NCBI GenBank assembly: GCA_016781485.1
Contig: JADDQH010000026.1
Span: 1 to 34,684, forward strand
DNA: 34,684 nt
Direction: 5' to 3'
Source of the DNA: Chloroflexota bacterium
GTDB lineage: Bacteria; Chloroflexota; Limnocylindria; Limnocylindrales; CSP1-4
The notes beneath the pieces are model-generated. The model searched no databases, had not been told where the DNA came from, and saw nothing but the letters and a program-made list of their open reading frames with translations. A program made the position numbers and the translations under genes. Below, in pieces: positions 23,901 through 30,546 of the stretch. Position 1 is the stretch's first letter, and every line of letters starts with the position of its first letter.

Positions 23901-24753
23901 GCTCGACGGGCTCCGGATAGGTACCGATCGGCGGGTAGGCGGCCGGGTTCGCGGCGCGGGTCGAGTCCAGCAGGTCGACGATCGCGGTCGTCGGACTGCG
24001 GTTGCCCTCCACTCCTGGGCCGGCACCGTCCGCGGCGGGCGAGCCGTCGCGATCGGGCCCGTTCGACTCGACCACGAGCGTGCCGTTCGAGTGGACGTCG
24101 ATCTCCTCGCGCACGAACCGCTCGAAGCGCGCCTTCACGAGCCGGTAGTAGGCCATGTAGTCGGCGACACGGAGCTTTTCGATCTTGCCTGCGCTGCCCC
24201 CGAGTGCGACGTGGAGGAACTCCGGCTGGACGCCCTGGATCCGCTCCAGCTGGTCCACGTAGGAGCAGATCTGCAGCACCGCGCTTGCCTTGACCTCGTG
24301 CGCGAGCTTGGTGTCGGCGATCTCGTAGCTCCAGGGGCCCAGGATGCTCGGCCCGTCGACGCGGAGCAGAAAGTCGGCGTGCCCGCGCCACGTCCCGTCG
24401 AAGAACGCGGCCTGGTAGATGACCTCGTCGCCGCGCCGGATCGCCTCCAGCGTCTCACGCACCTGGCGCCGGAGCCGCTCGCCACTGTTCTCGCGCGTGC
24501 CTTCGGGCGCGTCGCCGGACGCGTCCGGGCGGATCTCGGTCACCTGTTTGCCCTGCGAGCGGAGGTGGTCGAGGTACCGCTGCTCGTGCTCGAAGCCCCG
24601 CTTCCGGATGGTGTCGAGTTCGGGGTCGTCTCGGTCCGGCCGCTGCACCTTGCCGGCCAGCGCAGCCCGCTCAAGGTTCGTCAGGTGAGCGCAGGCAAGG
24701 AACCCGACCAGGTCCGTGGCGGCATAGACCGATCTGCCCTCGACCTTGTGCAT
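20983..24753 (-). CDS. RecB/Cas4-like nuclease + RNase H-like exonuclease + SF1 helicase fusion (TM0106-type)
   Basis: A 1256-residue multidomain enzyme. Residues 1-300: a RecB/Cas4-type PD-(D/E)xK nuclease with D127 (GHADFLL), D147-x-K149 (ADTKLAHE), QxxxY at 161-165, and four Cys suited to an iron-sulfur cluster (C21, C286, C289, C295). Residues ~395-610: a YprB-like RNase H-fold exonuclease with D402/E404 (FFDMEGD) and YNRDDCLSTWKL. Residues ~820-1230: an SF1 helicase with Walker A GPPGSGKT (K859), Walker B FVDEAGQM, GDPQQLDQP, KFQGQEGAVS and SLNRLNVATSRAK, of the Upf1/Dna2 type. It probably processes DNA ends or flaps in repair or defence; the role is not proven. ATG at 24753 lies 3 bases after the upstream TAG. 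Confidence 0.88.
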   Translation of the reverse strand: MHKVEGRSVYAATDLVGFLACAHLTNLERAALAGKVQRPDRDDPELDTIRKRGFEHEQRYLDHLRSQGKQVTEIRPDASGDAPEGTRENSGERLRRQVRETLEAIRRGDEVIYQAAFFDGTWRGHADFLLRVDGPSILGPWSYEIADTKLAHEVKASAVLQICSYVDQLERIQGVQPEFLHVALGGSAGKIEKLRVADYMAYYRLVKARFERFVREEIDVHSNGTLVVESNGPDRDGSPAADGAGPGVEGNRSPTTAIVDLLDSTRAANPAAYPPIGTYPEPVEHCHVCRWITDCLGRWRSDDYLSLVAGITSRQREGLKEHGVKTRRALGTLPLPAPRIEGTSPEGITRVRDQARLQVEGEDEGRVKHELLDPRDRKTQEVEVERGLTLLPPPSPGDLFFDMEGDPFAFHDGLEYLFGVIEPGPELAGDRQTLGLVEPRFHAWWSRNEAREGAPFDRLGEKRAFERFIDFVMERWERDPNLHVYHYGAYERGRMARLSTAHATREDAVDRLLRAGVFVDLYRVVRQGVRVSQESYSIKKLEPLYRLERKVELRHANESIVEFERYLEEGGGDPAVLEQIRLYNRDDCLSTWKLRDWLEERRWEAERLFGVQLPRPEPKSDAPSEALSQQQQQVQAAVVRLTDGVPDEDAERTREQRARWLLAQLLDWHRREDKSAWWRYFGLRDMTDEELRDEGEPIAGLEYVGIVGGTRQSWIHRYRFPPQENDIDAGTDVTDPATKKTPGSVHAIDQDAGTVDLKRAKNSETPHPTALVPLLTWPNVEQRKALLRVGEWVAENGIDGPGPYRAARDLLLQLPPRAGQGDAEHLVRPDESQLDAAKRLALALDSTVLPIQGPPGSGKTYMGARMIVELVRAGRKVGIVANSHKVIGKLLADVCRYADETSVAVRAIQKATEEQRCEARIVKCTNDNGEVHAKLAAGEVDIAAGTAWLWSRADMANAVDTLFVDEAGQMALANVVAVSGAARNLVLLGDPQQLDQPLQGSHPTGAEKSALGHLLSDRRTMDPTRGLFLERTWRLHPSITAFTSDVFYEGRLESEPHLAQHHIGGDDAFADAGLRYVPVRHEGRQNDAPEEAATVAHVIESLLGRDWTDEQGRVRPLTLDQILVITPYNAQVSLIKRTLEAQGLPTARVGTVDKFQGQEGAVSIYSMASSTPEDAPRGLEFLYSLNRLNVATSRAKALAILVCSPKLLEVRCHSPRQMQLANALCRFLEMAVIGLDVVADQKRLATAVRAEVSGAY

Positions 24754-24756
24754 CGC

Positions 24757-24960
24757 CTACCCGGGAAGGTTCGCGACGGGGAGACGACCGAATGTGGCCT
24801 CGAAGCGGGAAAGAAGCTCCGACTCCGGGGCCTCGGCTTCGATAGCGTCGGTCCAGCAGACAACGAGCGCCCGGGCTCTCAGGCATTCCCCGCGGAACGC
24901 GTGATCCGGAGACTGCGCCAGATCGCCCCCCTCTTCCGTCGCCCCCGTCGGGCGACTCGC
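24757..24960 (-). other. Possible 3' fragment of an unknown gene upstream of the nuclease-helicase
   Basis: A minus-strand frame ends ARALVVCWTDAIEAEAPESE then LLSRFEATFGRLPVANLPG, with its TAG 3 bases before the helicase ATG. The tight spacing and coherent helix-like composition suggest a real gene end coupled to the helicase. No start or conserved N-terminal part can be seen upstream, and the family is not recognised. Confidence 0.3.
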
Positions 24961-24968
24961 GCCCCAGA

Positions 24969-25178
24969 CTACGGCGCCAACGACAAGGGCGCATGCGCCA
25001 CGGGCAGTCGCTCCCGCGATCGCCGGTCGGCTCGTCCCGTCAGCGAGCTGACCAGTACCAGGCACGTCACGAGGAGCAGGCACGCGACGACGAAGGTCGC
25101 GTACGCAGTGACGATGACTCGTGCCATCGCGTCGCCGCGCGGTTCGCGTCTCGCATCCTGCTCCGTGACTCCTTCCAT
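24969..25178 (-). CDS. Small single-pass membrane protein, unknown
   Basis: A 69-residue frame starting MEGVTEQDARREPRGD with one hydrophobic helix (VIVTAYATFVVACLLLVTC then LVLVSSL) and a basic tail. ATG at 25178 or the internal ATG at 25127 are possible starts; neither has a strong ribosome site. It may be real or a by-product of GC-rich sequence. Confidence 0.38.
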   Translation of the reverse strand: MEGVTEQDARREPRGDAMARVIVTAYATFVVACLLLVTCLVLVSSLTGRADRRSRERLPVAHAPLSLAP

Positions 25179-25282
25179 GCCTGCACTCTGCACCCGCGGC
25201 GTGCCACCTGTGTGTCACAGCCGAGTACGCGCGACGGGATGGTCGCGCCGGGCTGAGCGGAAGGGCGCGTGGGACGGCGCAG

Positions 25283-25320
25283 GACAAAGAAGAGAGCGGA
25301 CCCGCGATGCCGCGAACCCG
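25283..25320 (-). terminator. Probable rho-independent terminator of the second subtilase
   Basis: Read on the minus strand, a 10-bp stem with three G-T wobbles (CGGGTTCGCG / CGCGGGTCCG, loop GCAT) is followed by CTCTCTTCTTTG. It lies about 58 bases beyond the stop at 25378. A second hairpin without a T-run, GTCCTGAC-CGCC-GTCAGGAC, lies between them at 25343-25362. Confidence 0.5.
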
Positions 25321-25377
25321 CCCTCCAGCTCGATCGGTGGGAGTCCTGACCGCCGTCAGGACGCTCGTGCTCCAGGA

Positions 25378-27120
25378 TCAGTGCTTGTCGTACGTCTGCG
25401 CCTTGCCGGTGTACTCGGTCGGAACGTTGATGCGGCCGTACACCCCGACCGTCCAGTCGCCTGGCACGGGGGACGAGACGAGGACCGCTCGATGGTTGAC
25501 CGACCCGATGTCGAGGAGCGCGGCCGAGACCGCGGCCTCGTTGCAATCCGGGTCGTACAGGACGAGGTAGATGAGCTGGTTCGGGTCCGCCCACTCGATC
25601 TCCGCGTAGACGACGTCCTCCCCTGCGTCCACGTTGAACTGGTGGTGGCTCAGGAGTCCCGTGGTGTCAGGGCACTCGCGCGCCAGCCAGGTGCTCGAGA
25701 GGACCGTCCCGTTGAACGGCTCGCTCCGGAGCAAGGAGAACTGCGGCGTCTTACCGTTGACCGACGGCGGGAAGTGGATCTTCCCCTTCTCGGCCGCCTG
25801 CACCGCTTCGAGCGCGTCGAGGTGCCCCATGCCGACCTCGAAGATCTCGTACTTCGGCATGTCGTCCGCGGTCCCTTCGAGGATGTCGATCACGTGCTGC
25901 GGCTGCAGCGCAGGTCGCGCCTCGAGCATCAGGGCGGCGACCCCGGCGACGTGCGGCGTTGCCATGCTCGTCCCCGACGCGTAGCTGTACATCGGGTACT
26001 CGGGGTCGGTGCCGTCGGCCATGACCACGGCCTGGCTGGACTTGGCGGCTTCGATGTCCTCGCCGGGGGCGGTCACGGTCGGTCGGTAGACGCCGATGCC
26101 TTCCCGCTGAGCGCGCTTGCGGTCCCAGTTATCGCCGATCCGTCCCCGCGAGCTGAACGAGGCGAGCTCGAGTTCCTTCGTGCCCGCCGCCACGCTGATG
26201 ACCCACGGCGAGGCACTGTACGGGTTCAGCGTATCGGGGCCGCCCGAGTTGCTGGCGGCGAAGACGACCACCACGCCGGCGTCGTAAAGCGCCTTGGTGG
26301 CGACGTTGATCGGGTCGTCGGGGTTGTAGTCGGAGCCGTCGCAGCAGCCCCAGGAGTTGCTGCTGACGCGGATGTTCTTCTCCGGGTGGTCGAGGATCCA
26401 GTCGAAGCTGGCGAGGATGAAGCTGTCGACCAGGAACGCGCCCGCGTCGGTCTTGAAGCTCGTGATGGTCGCCCCTGGAGCGACGCCGGTGAAGCGCCCT
26501 TCGCTCGCGGTACCGAGCCCGGCGATCGTCGATGCGACGTGGGTCCCATGCCCGTAGGTGTCGCCGGTCGCGAGGGGCGTGAAGGTCATCGGCTCCTTGT
26601 CGAACGGGTTCCCGGCCGGCGCGTACTGCTCGACCTTCGTGCCCGCCGGGAGATCGGGGTGGAGCCCGTCCACGCCCGTGTCGATGACGGCGACGTTCAC
26701 GCCGAGGCCGGTGTATCCCCGCGTCAGACCGGATCCCATCCGGACGTCGTCGGCCCCGACGAGGGCGACGCTTTCGTCGAGCACGAGCTCGTTCTGCTGG
26801 TCGTGCCAAAGGCTGCGGACCTCGGACCATGACGCGACCTCGCGGACCTGCCCGGCGGTCAACGTCGCGAACGCGACCGGCAGGCGCGAGAGCTTGGTGG
26901 CGCCCACGTCGAGCGCGTCGATCCGGTCCACGTCGTCCCGCGCGTCGAAGGTGACGATCGTCTGGAAGGTGTCGCCCGCGGCGGCGCCGCTGAGCCAGTC
27001 ACGGAGGGGAGCCGAAAGGGTCGCGCCGTCCGCCGCGACGCTCCCGCCTGCGCCGGCGAACACCGTGGTTAGGGCGAGCGCGAGCGCGACACTCCACGTC
27101 GTCAGACGTCCCCTGCGCAT
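25378..27120 (-). CDS. Secreted subtilisin-like serine protease (S8)
   Basis: A 580-residue exported protease. The signal peptide is WSVALALALTTVFAGAGGS. A short I9-like prodomain follows (FQTIVTFDARDDVDRID). The catalytic residues are D147 in VAVIDTGVDGLHPDL, H191 in GHGTHVASTIAG, oxyanion N291 in AASNSGGP and S385 in GTSMATPHVAGV. Unlike the subtilase at 18413 it has no PA domain. The C-terminal ~130 residues form a P-domain-like beta region (FNVDAGEDVVYAEIEWADPN ... VPGDWTVGVYGRI). The start is ATG 27120 with a perfect AGGAGG site. Terminator-like hairpins follow the stop. It acts outside the cell; no lipobox or anchor is visible. Confidence 0.95.
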   Translation of the reverse strand: MRRGRLTTWSVALALALTTVFAGAGGSVAADGATLSAPLRDWLSGAAAGDTFQTIVTFDARDDVDRIDALDVGATKLSRLPVAFATLTAGQVREVASWSEVRSLWHDQQNELVLDESVALVGADDVRMGSGLTRGYTGLGVNVAVIDTGVDGLHPDLPAGTKVEQYAPAGNPFDKEPMTFTPLATGDTYGHGTHVASTIAGLGTASEGRFTGVAPGATITSFKTDAGAFLVDSFILASFDWILDHPEKNIRVSSNSWGCCDGSDYNPDDPINVATKALYDAGVVVVFAASNSGGPDTLNPYSASPWVISVAAGTKELELASFSSRGRIGDNWDRKRAQREGIGVYRPTVTAPGEDIEAAKSSQAVVMADGTDPEYPMYSYASGTSMATPHVAGVAALMLEARPALQPQHVIDILEGTADDMPKYEIFEVGMGHLDALEAVQAAEKGKIHFPPSVNGKTPQFSLLRSEPFNGTVLSSTWLARECPDTTGLLSHHQFNVDAGEDVVYAEIEWADPNQLIYLVLYDPDCNEAAVSAALLDIGSVNHRAVLVSSPVPGDWTVGVYGRINVPTEYTGKAQTYDKH

Positions 27121-27218
27121 ACGGCCTCCTTGCGTGGATCGGAGAGAACGCCCGGACGGAGCGAAAGCGCCAGTGAAGGCGGCGGTCCGAGCACGTCGGT
27201 GCTTCCTTTCGCGGCATT

Positions 27219-27243
27219 TGACGCGCCGCGGCGCGTCATTTTT
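27219..27243. promoter_or_regulatory. Perfect 20-bp palindrome followed by five Ts
   Basis: TGACGCGCCGCGGCGCGTCA is a perfect palindrome at 27219-27238, with TTTTT after it on the plus strand. It is 99-118 bases upstream of the subtilase ATG. No plus-strand gene ends before it, so it is either an operator for the subtilase promoter or a terminator of an unseen plus-strand transcript. The flanking stretch 27244-27447 has no convincing gene; a plus frame ending at 27415 (VTTADTIDIDAAVETLGSG) looks protein-like but has no supported start. Confidence 0.5.
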
Positions 27244-27447
27244 GCACGGGCAGTGGTGTCACCACAAGCATCTATCGCTCACTGGCGCCCGCGACGTCCT
27301 TGAGTCGACCGAGCTGACGGCGCAGGTGCCGGGCGGAGCGAGCGGGGTGACGACGGCGGACACGATCGACATCGACGCCGCCGTCGAGACGCTCGGCTCG
27401 GGGGCGGCCAGCTAAGCCGCGGGTGGCGGGGGACCCGAGGGTACGAG

Positions 27448-27582
27448 ATGGGGCCGGGCGGATCAGACGGTGGTGAAGGGATCGGCGACGACGAGGGCAT
27501 CGACGCGGGCGTCGACCACGGCGCCGACACGATCACGGGCGGGACCCCGAGCGCGCGGAGCGCCGGAGAGGGATCGAGCTAG
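27448..27582 (+). CDS. Possible 44-residue acidic Gly-rich peptide
   Basis: ATG at 27448 follows GAGG at 27437-27440 (spacing 7). The peptide reads MGPGGSDGGEGIGDDEGID then AGVDHGADTITGG and ends SAGEGSS: acidic, Gly-rich, without hydrophobic core. Its composition matches the other disordered acidic proteins of the window. It overlaps the end of the GNAT gene by 4 bases. No homologue is recognised. Confidence 0.3.
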   Translation: MGPGGSDGGEGIGDDEGIDAGVDHGADTITGGTPSARSAGEGSS

Positions 27583-28634
27583 GCGCCACTCGGCTTCGCG
27601 TCCCTCCCGCCGTCCGGATCCTGCGGCTCCACGCTCGGCGGCAGCTCCTTCTCGTAGCGGTCGTAACGGCGGTCGACGCGCATCCCGGCGCGCTCGTAGA
27701 GCCGGGTGGCGCCGGTCAGGCTCTGGGCGTCCACGGTGAGCACCACGCGCCTCTTGCCCCGACGCCACAGCTCGGCGAACGAATGAAGGAGCAGAGCCAT
27801 CCCGAGGCCCGTGCGGCGAGCCGCGCGGAGCACGCCTAGCGTCTCCACCCAGCCCTCCTCGCCGTCTGTGGCGCACAGCGACCCGCCGACCAGGCGCCGG
27901 TCCGCTTCAACGAGGAACCACAGCGACGGGTCCATTTCGGGTGCGTCCATTCGCCGTGTCCGCCACGCCTCGAAGTCGAGCTCGGAGTGGTTCCAGTGGT
28001 CGCGGAACGCTTCGGTCATCACTGCGTAGACCGCGCGGTCGTCGACCCCTCGCTCGAGCGTCCGAACGGTCACCCCCTCGGGCCAGTCGGGCTCGCGCGG
28101 CGGACCATCGAGGTCGATCGCCATCCGGTAAAAGCTCCTCGTGTGCCGGTACCCCGAGCGCTCGAGAAGGTCGGCGGCATCGCGGGCGGCGTGTTGCACC
28201 CAATTCGCGATGACCGGTGGATGACCGACGGCGTTACCAGCGAGTTCGCTCGCGCGGCTCTCGGCGAGGCGTAGGAGGAGGCTTCCCAGGCCCCGCCGTC
28301 GGTGTCGCGGGTGCACCCAGCCCAGCCCCTCCGGAGCCCTTCCCTCGCGCTGCAAGAGGAAGAGCACGGCCGCCAGCTGCTGCTGGGGAGCAGTGACCAG
28401 CCAGGTGTCGGTGTCCAGGAGGAAGTCGCCGTTCCGGATCCCCTCGCGGAGATCGCGCTCCGTGAAGTCCTCGGCCCCTATGTCATGCGCGTCCGACTCA
28501 CGGATCAGCTGCGCGACCGGCGGGATGTCGTCGGCGGTCGGGTGACGAACCCGGTACCCCTCGGGCAGCTCGACACCCGGCGTCGACGGCGGCAGCCCGG
28601 GGCGGGATGGGGCGACGGAGTCTGGCGAGATCAC
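27579..28634 (-). CDS. Dual-GNAT acetyltransferase (mycothiol-synthase-like), intact paralogue
   Basis: A 351-residue protein with two GNAT domains. Domain 1 covers about 20-140 (LPEGYRVRHPTADDIPPVAQ ... HPRHRRRGLGSLLLRLAE). Domain 2 covers about 160-330 (SFYRMAIDLDGPP ... VLRAARRTGLGMALLLHSF ... SLTGATRLYERAGMRVDRRY). Both carry the Gly-rich acetyl-CoA loop. This is the intact counterpart of the broken gene at 2983-4027, with near-identical C-termini. The start is GTG at 28634, with no strong ribosome site. The resemblance to MshD is in architecture only; the acceptor amine is unknown. Confidence 0.85.
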   Translation of the reverse strand: MISPDSVAPSRPGLPPSTPGVELPEGYRVRHPTADDIPPVAQLIRESDAHDIGAEDFTERDLREGIRNGDFLLDTDTWLVTAPQQQLAAVLFLLQREGRAPEGLGWVHPRHRRRGLGSLLLRLAESRASELAGNAVGHPPVIANWVQHAARDAADLLERSGYRHTRSFYRMAIDLDGPPREPDWPEGVTVRTLERGVDDRAVYAVMTEAFRDHWNHSELDFEAWRTRRMDAPEMDPSLWFLVEADRRLVGGSLCATDGEEGWVETLGVLRAARRTGLGMALLLHSFAELWRRGKRRVVLTVDAQSLTGATRLYERAGMRVDRRYDRYEKELPPSVEPQDPDGGRDAKPSGA

Positions 28635-28736
28635 GACCGGGAGAGCCTAGGGCTCGGGCTGCCGGGCGGGCACCGTACGAACGTCGTATTTCTGTCCGCG
28701 CTGTGTCAGCCGGCACCGCGTTCGTCGAGCTCGGGT

Positions 28737-29711
28737 TCACCGTTTCATGTGCCGCTTCATCCAGGACTTGATCGCGGCCGCGGCCTCCACGTGCTGGATG
28801 TCCGTGTGCGGCTCGTGGTAGCCGCCGGGCAGGATCAGCAGCTCCTTGTCCGGGAACGCCACCCGGTCGAAGAACGCCTGACTGCCCTGCGGATCGTTCA
28901 CGCGGTCGGCGCCGCCGTGCATCAGCAGCAGCGGCAGGGCCAGCCGTTCGGCGTTATCCATCGTCCGGAGGATGGCGCGCCGCGCCTCGGTAGCGAGTCG
29001 CGCCGAGATCCGGCGATGCGACAGTGGATCGTTCACGCGGGTCTCGAGGTCAATCGGGTCGCGTGTCAGGGCGGCGGTCTCGAGACCCAGGTCGACGGAG
29101 AAGGACGGCCAGACGACGGTCAGGATGCGCGCGAGCGCTTCGAGTCGAGGGCTCTCGACGCCCGTGGGCAGGAACGGCGGCGCCGATGCGATGACGCCTG
29201 CGAGACCGCTCGGTCGTGTGATGGCGAACTCGAGGACGACCAGCGCACCGAGGCTGTGCCCGAACAGGAATACCGGTGCGCCGCGCTCCTGACCCCGAAC
29301 CACCTCGAGGAACGCTTCGACGTCATCGTGGTACTGGCGCCACCGGTCGACATGCCCTCGCTTCCCCGGCGACCGCCCGTTCCCGCGCAGGTCGAACCCA
29401 TAGACGGCGAATCCGCGCTGCACGAAGAACCGCGCGAACTTCGCGTACCGCTCGATGTGCTCCCCGTGCCCGTGGACGACCGCGAGCACGGCCCGCGCGT
29501 GCTCTTCCCCCGGTCGCCACGATCGGAGATGGAGCTCGAGACCGTCGGCGGTGGGGAAGGTGCCGGCGTCCTGGCGCGAGGGATAGGCGCGGAGCGGGAG
29601 GGTCAGTGCCGACCGTTCAGCTGGGGCGAACGATCGCGCGGGCACGACCGGACGCGTCACATGTGCGAAGTCGGGTGGAGAGGGACCGACCGTGATGGGC
29701 GGCCGAGGCAC
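28737..29711 (-). CDS. Alpha/beta hydrolase, monoacylglycerol-lipase-like
   Basis: A 324-residue serine hydrolase. The segments FPTADGLELHLRSWRP, VVHGHGEHIERYAKFARFF and FDLRGNGRSPGKRGHVDRW are typical of the lysophospholipase/monoglyceride-lipase group. The nucleophile elbow is FLFGHSLGALV, the acid lies in LLLMHGGADRVNDP and the base His in PGGYHEPHTD. It would release fatty acid from monoglycerides or lysophospholipids. The first ~45 residues are poorly conserved-looking; GTG at 29711 is used, but a later start is possible. It begins 5 bases after the acidic protein gene and is probably on the same transcript. No export signal is evident. Confidence 0.87.
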   Translation of the reverse strand: MPRPPITVGPSPPDFAHVTRPVVPARSFAPAERSALTLPLRAYPSRQDAGTFPTADGLELHLRSWRPGEEHARAVLAVVHGHGEHIERYAKFARFFVQRGFAVYGFDLRGNGRSPGKRGHVDRWRQYHDDVEAFLEVVRGQERGAPVFLFGHSLGALVVLEFAITRPSGLAGVIASAPPFLPTGVESPRLEALARILTVVWPSFSVDLGLETAALTRDPIDLETRVNDPLSHRRISARLATEARRAILRTMDNAERLALPLLLMHGGADRVNDPQGSQAFFDRVAFPDKELLILPGGYHEPHTDIQHVEAAAAIKSWMKRHMKR

Positions 29712-29716
29712 CAGGC

Positions 29717-30085
29717 CTAGCCGATCCCCCCGTCGTCGCTCTTGTCCGTCCCCCCTCCCATGGGAAGGCCCACGTCGTCGGCGTCGCGTCCGTGGAGCGA
29801 GAACGCGCCGGGCGTGCCCTCCTCCTCGGGCACCGGCTGCCCCTCGGCCTGCTCGTCGAAACCGGTCGTCACGTTCGAGCCGCCCGTCGTGAGGACGCCG
29901 GCACCGAACGAGTCGTCATTGTCGAGCTCGTGGGACGGAAGCTGTGACAGCCGCTGCTGCTCCTCGTCGCTTGCCATCTCGCTGATCACGCCCGGAGTCT
30001 CGTCGAGCGCGCCGTGGGGCTGGTCGGCGTCACCCTCGGCTGGCCAGCGACCCACGTTCATCCCACCGCGTTCGTACTGGGCCAT
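29717..30085 (-). CDS. Acidic disordered protein, third member of the set
   Basis: A 122-residue hydrophilic protein starting MAQYERGGMNVGRWPAEGD. It continues with PGVISEMASDEEQQRLSQLP and ends KSDDGGIG. It is rich in Asp, Glu and Gly, has no Cys, signal peptide or membrane helix, and has only short predicted helical parts. ATG at 30085 follows GGAGGAGG. It probably heads a two-gene transcript with the lipase-like hydrolase. The core AGGACTG on the minus strand lies 80 bases upstream, as in the two other acidic genes. Family not recognised. Confidence 0.65.
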   Translation of the reverse strand: MAQYERGGMNVGRWPAEGDADQPHGALDETPGVISEMASDEEQQRLSQLPSHELDNDDSFGAGVLTTGGSNVTTGFDEQAEGQPVPEEEGTPGAFSLHGRDADDVGLPMGGGTDKSDDGGIG

Positions 30086-30164
30086 GTCGTCCTCCTCCGT
30101 TCGATGGTGCGTCCCGGCCGCTCGGCCAGAACACGAAGGATGTGCCCGGGGCCGATACGAGCGG

Positions 30165-30171
30165 CAGTCCT
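30165..30171 (-). promoter_or_regulatory. AGGACTG core upstream of the third acidic gene
   Basis: On the minus strand the context is CCGAAAGGACTGCCGCTC, versus CGCAACAGGACTGATA in the two other copies. Distance to the ATG is 80 bases, against 89 and 91. A shared alternative-sigma or activator site is possible. Confidence 0.35.
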
Positions 30172-30345
30172 TTCGGCTGGGGGGCGTTGCGAACGCCGAA
30201 CAACCGCGGCACGGCCGCCGCGGGCATGGTCACGAGTCTCGGACCGGAGGTCCCGGCCGCGGGGAACGGCGACGACGCGCCCGCGTCAGGCACCTGTCCG
30301 GCCAGACATATCGGTACCGCCTAGAGCACTAAGGAGAAGACTCCG

Positions 30346-30546
30346 TTGCACCGTCTCATCCTCATCCTTGCCGCGTTCCTCGTCTTCGGGGCGCCACCTC
30401 TTGGCGCCTCCGCGCGCTGGAAGGCGAAAAGGAAAGGGCCGGCGTTCGCCGGCCCTTTCCGTCTGGTGCGCCTCCGCGCTTACGCGCTTACGGCCCGGTG
30501 TACCGGAAGATCCACAGCCCGCTGTCGCGGTCGCTCCCGAGGATGA
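30346..30546 (+). other. Short signal-peptide reading frame, possibly a truncated secreted-protein gene
   Basis: TTG at 30346 follows AAGGAG and gives MHRLILILAAFLVFGAPPLG then ASA, a convincing signal peptide. The frame then runs into the terminator hairpin of the convergent LVIVD gene and loses protein character. CTCCGTTGCACCG around its start is identical to the start region of the lipoprotein at 34584. It may be the 5' relic of a similar exported-protein gene. Confidence 0.3.
30427..30460 (-). terminator. Rho-independent terminator of the LVIVD-repeat protein gene
   Basis: A perfect 13-bp stem (GGAAAGGGCCGGC at 30431-30443 with its complement at 30448-30460) has a 4-base loop. On the minus strand TTTT follows. 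It is about 28 bases beyond the stop at 30488. Confidence 0.9.

Noticed and set aside
20983-24753. The RecB/Cas4-like domain as evidence of a CRISPR adaptation locus
   Set aside because: No cas1, cas2, leader or repeat array is present; the domain is fused to an RNase H-like domain and helicase as in TM0106-type proteins.
23089-26832. Plus-strand open frame of 1247 codons opposite the nuclease-helicase and the subtilase
   Set aside because: It is Arg/Val/Pro/Asp-rich, spans two real minus-strand genes and their gap, and mirrors their codon bias. It is a GC-rich antisense shadow.
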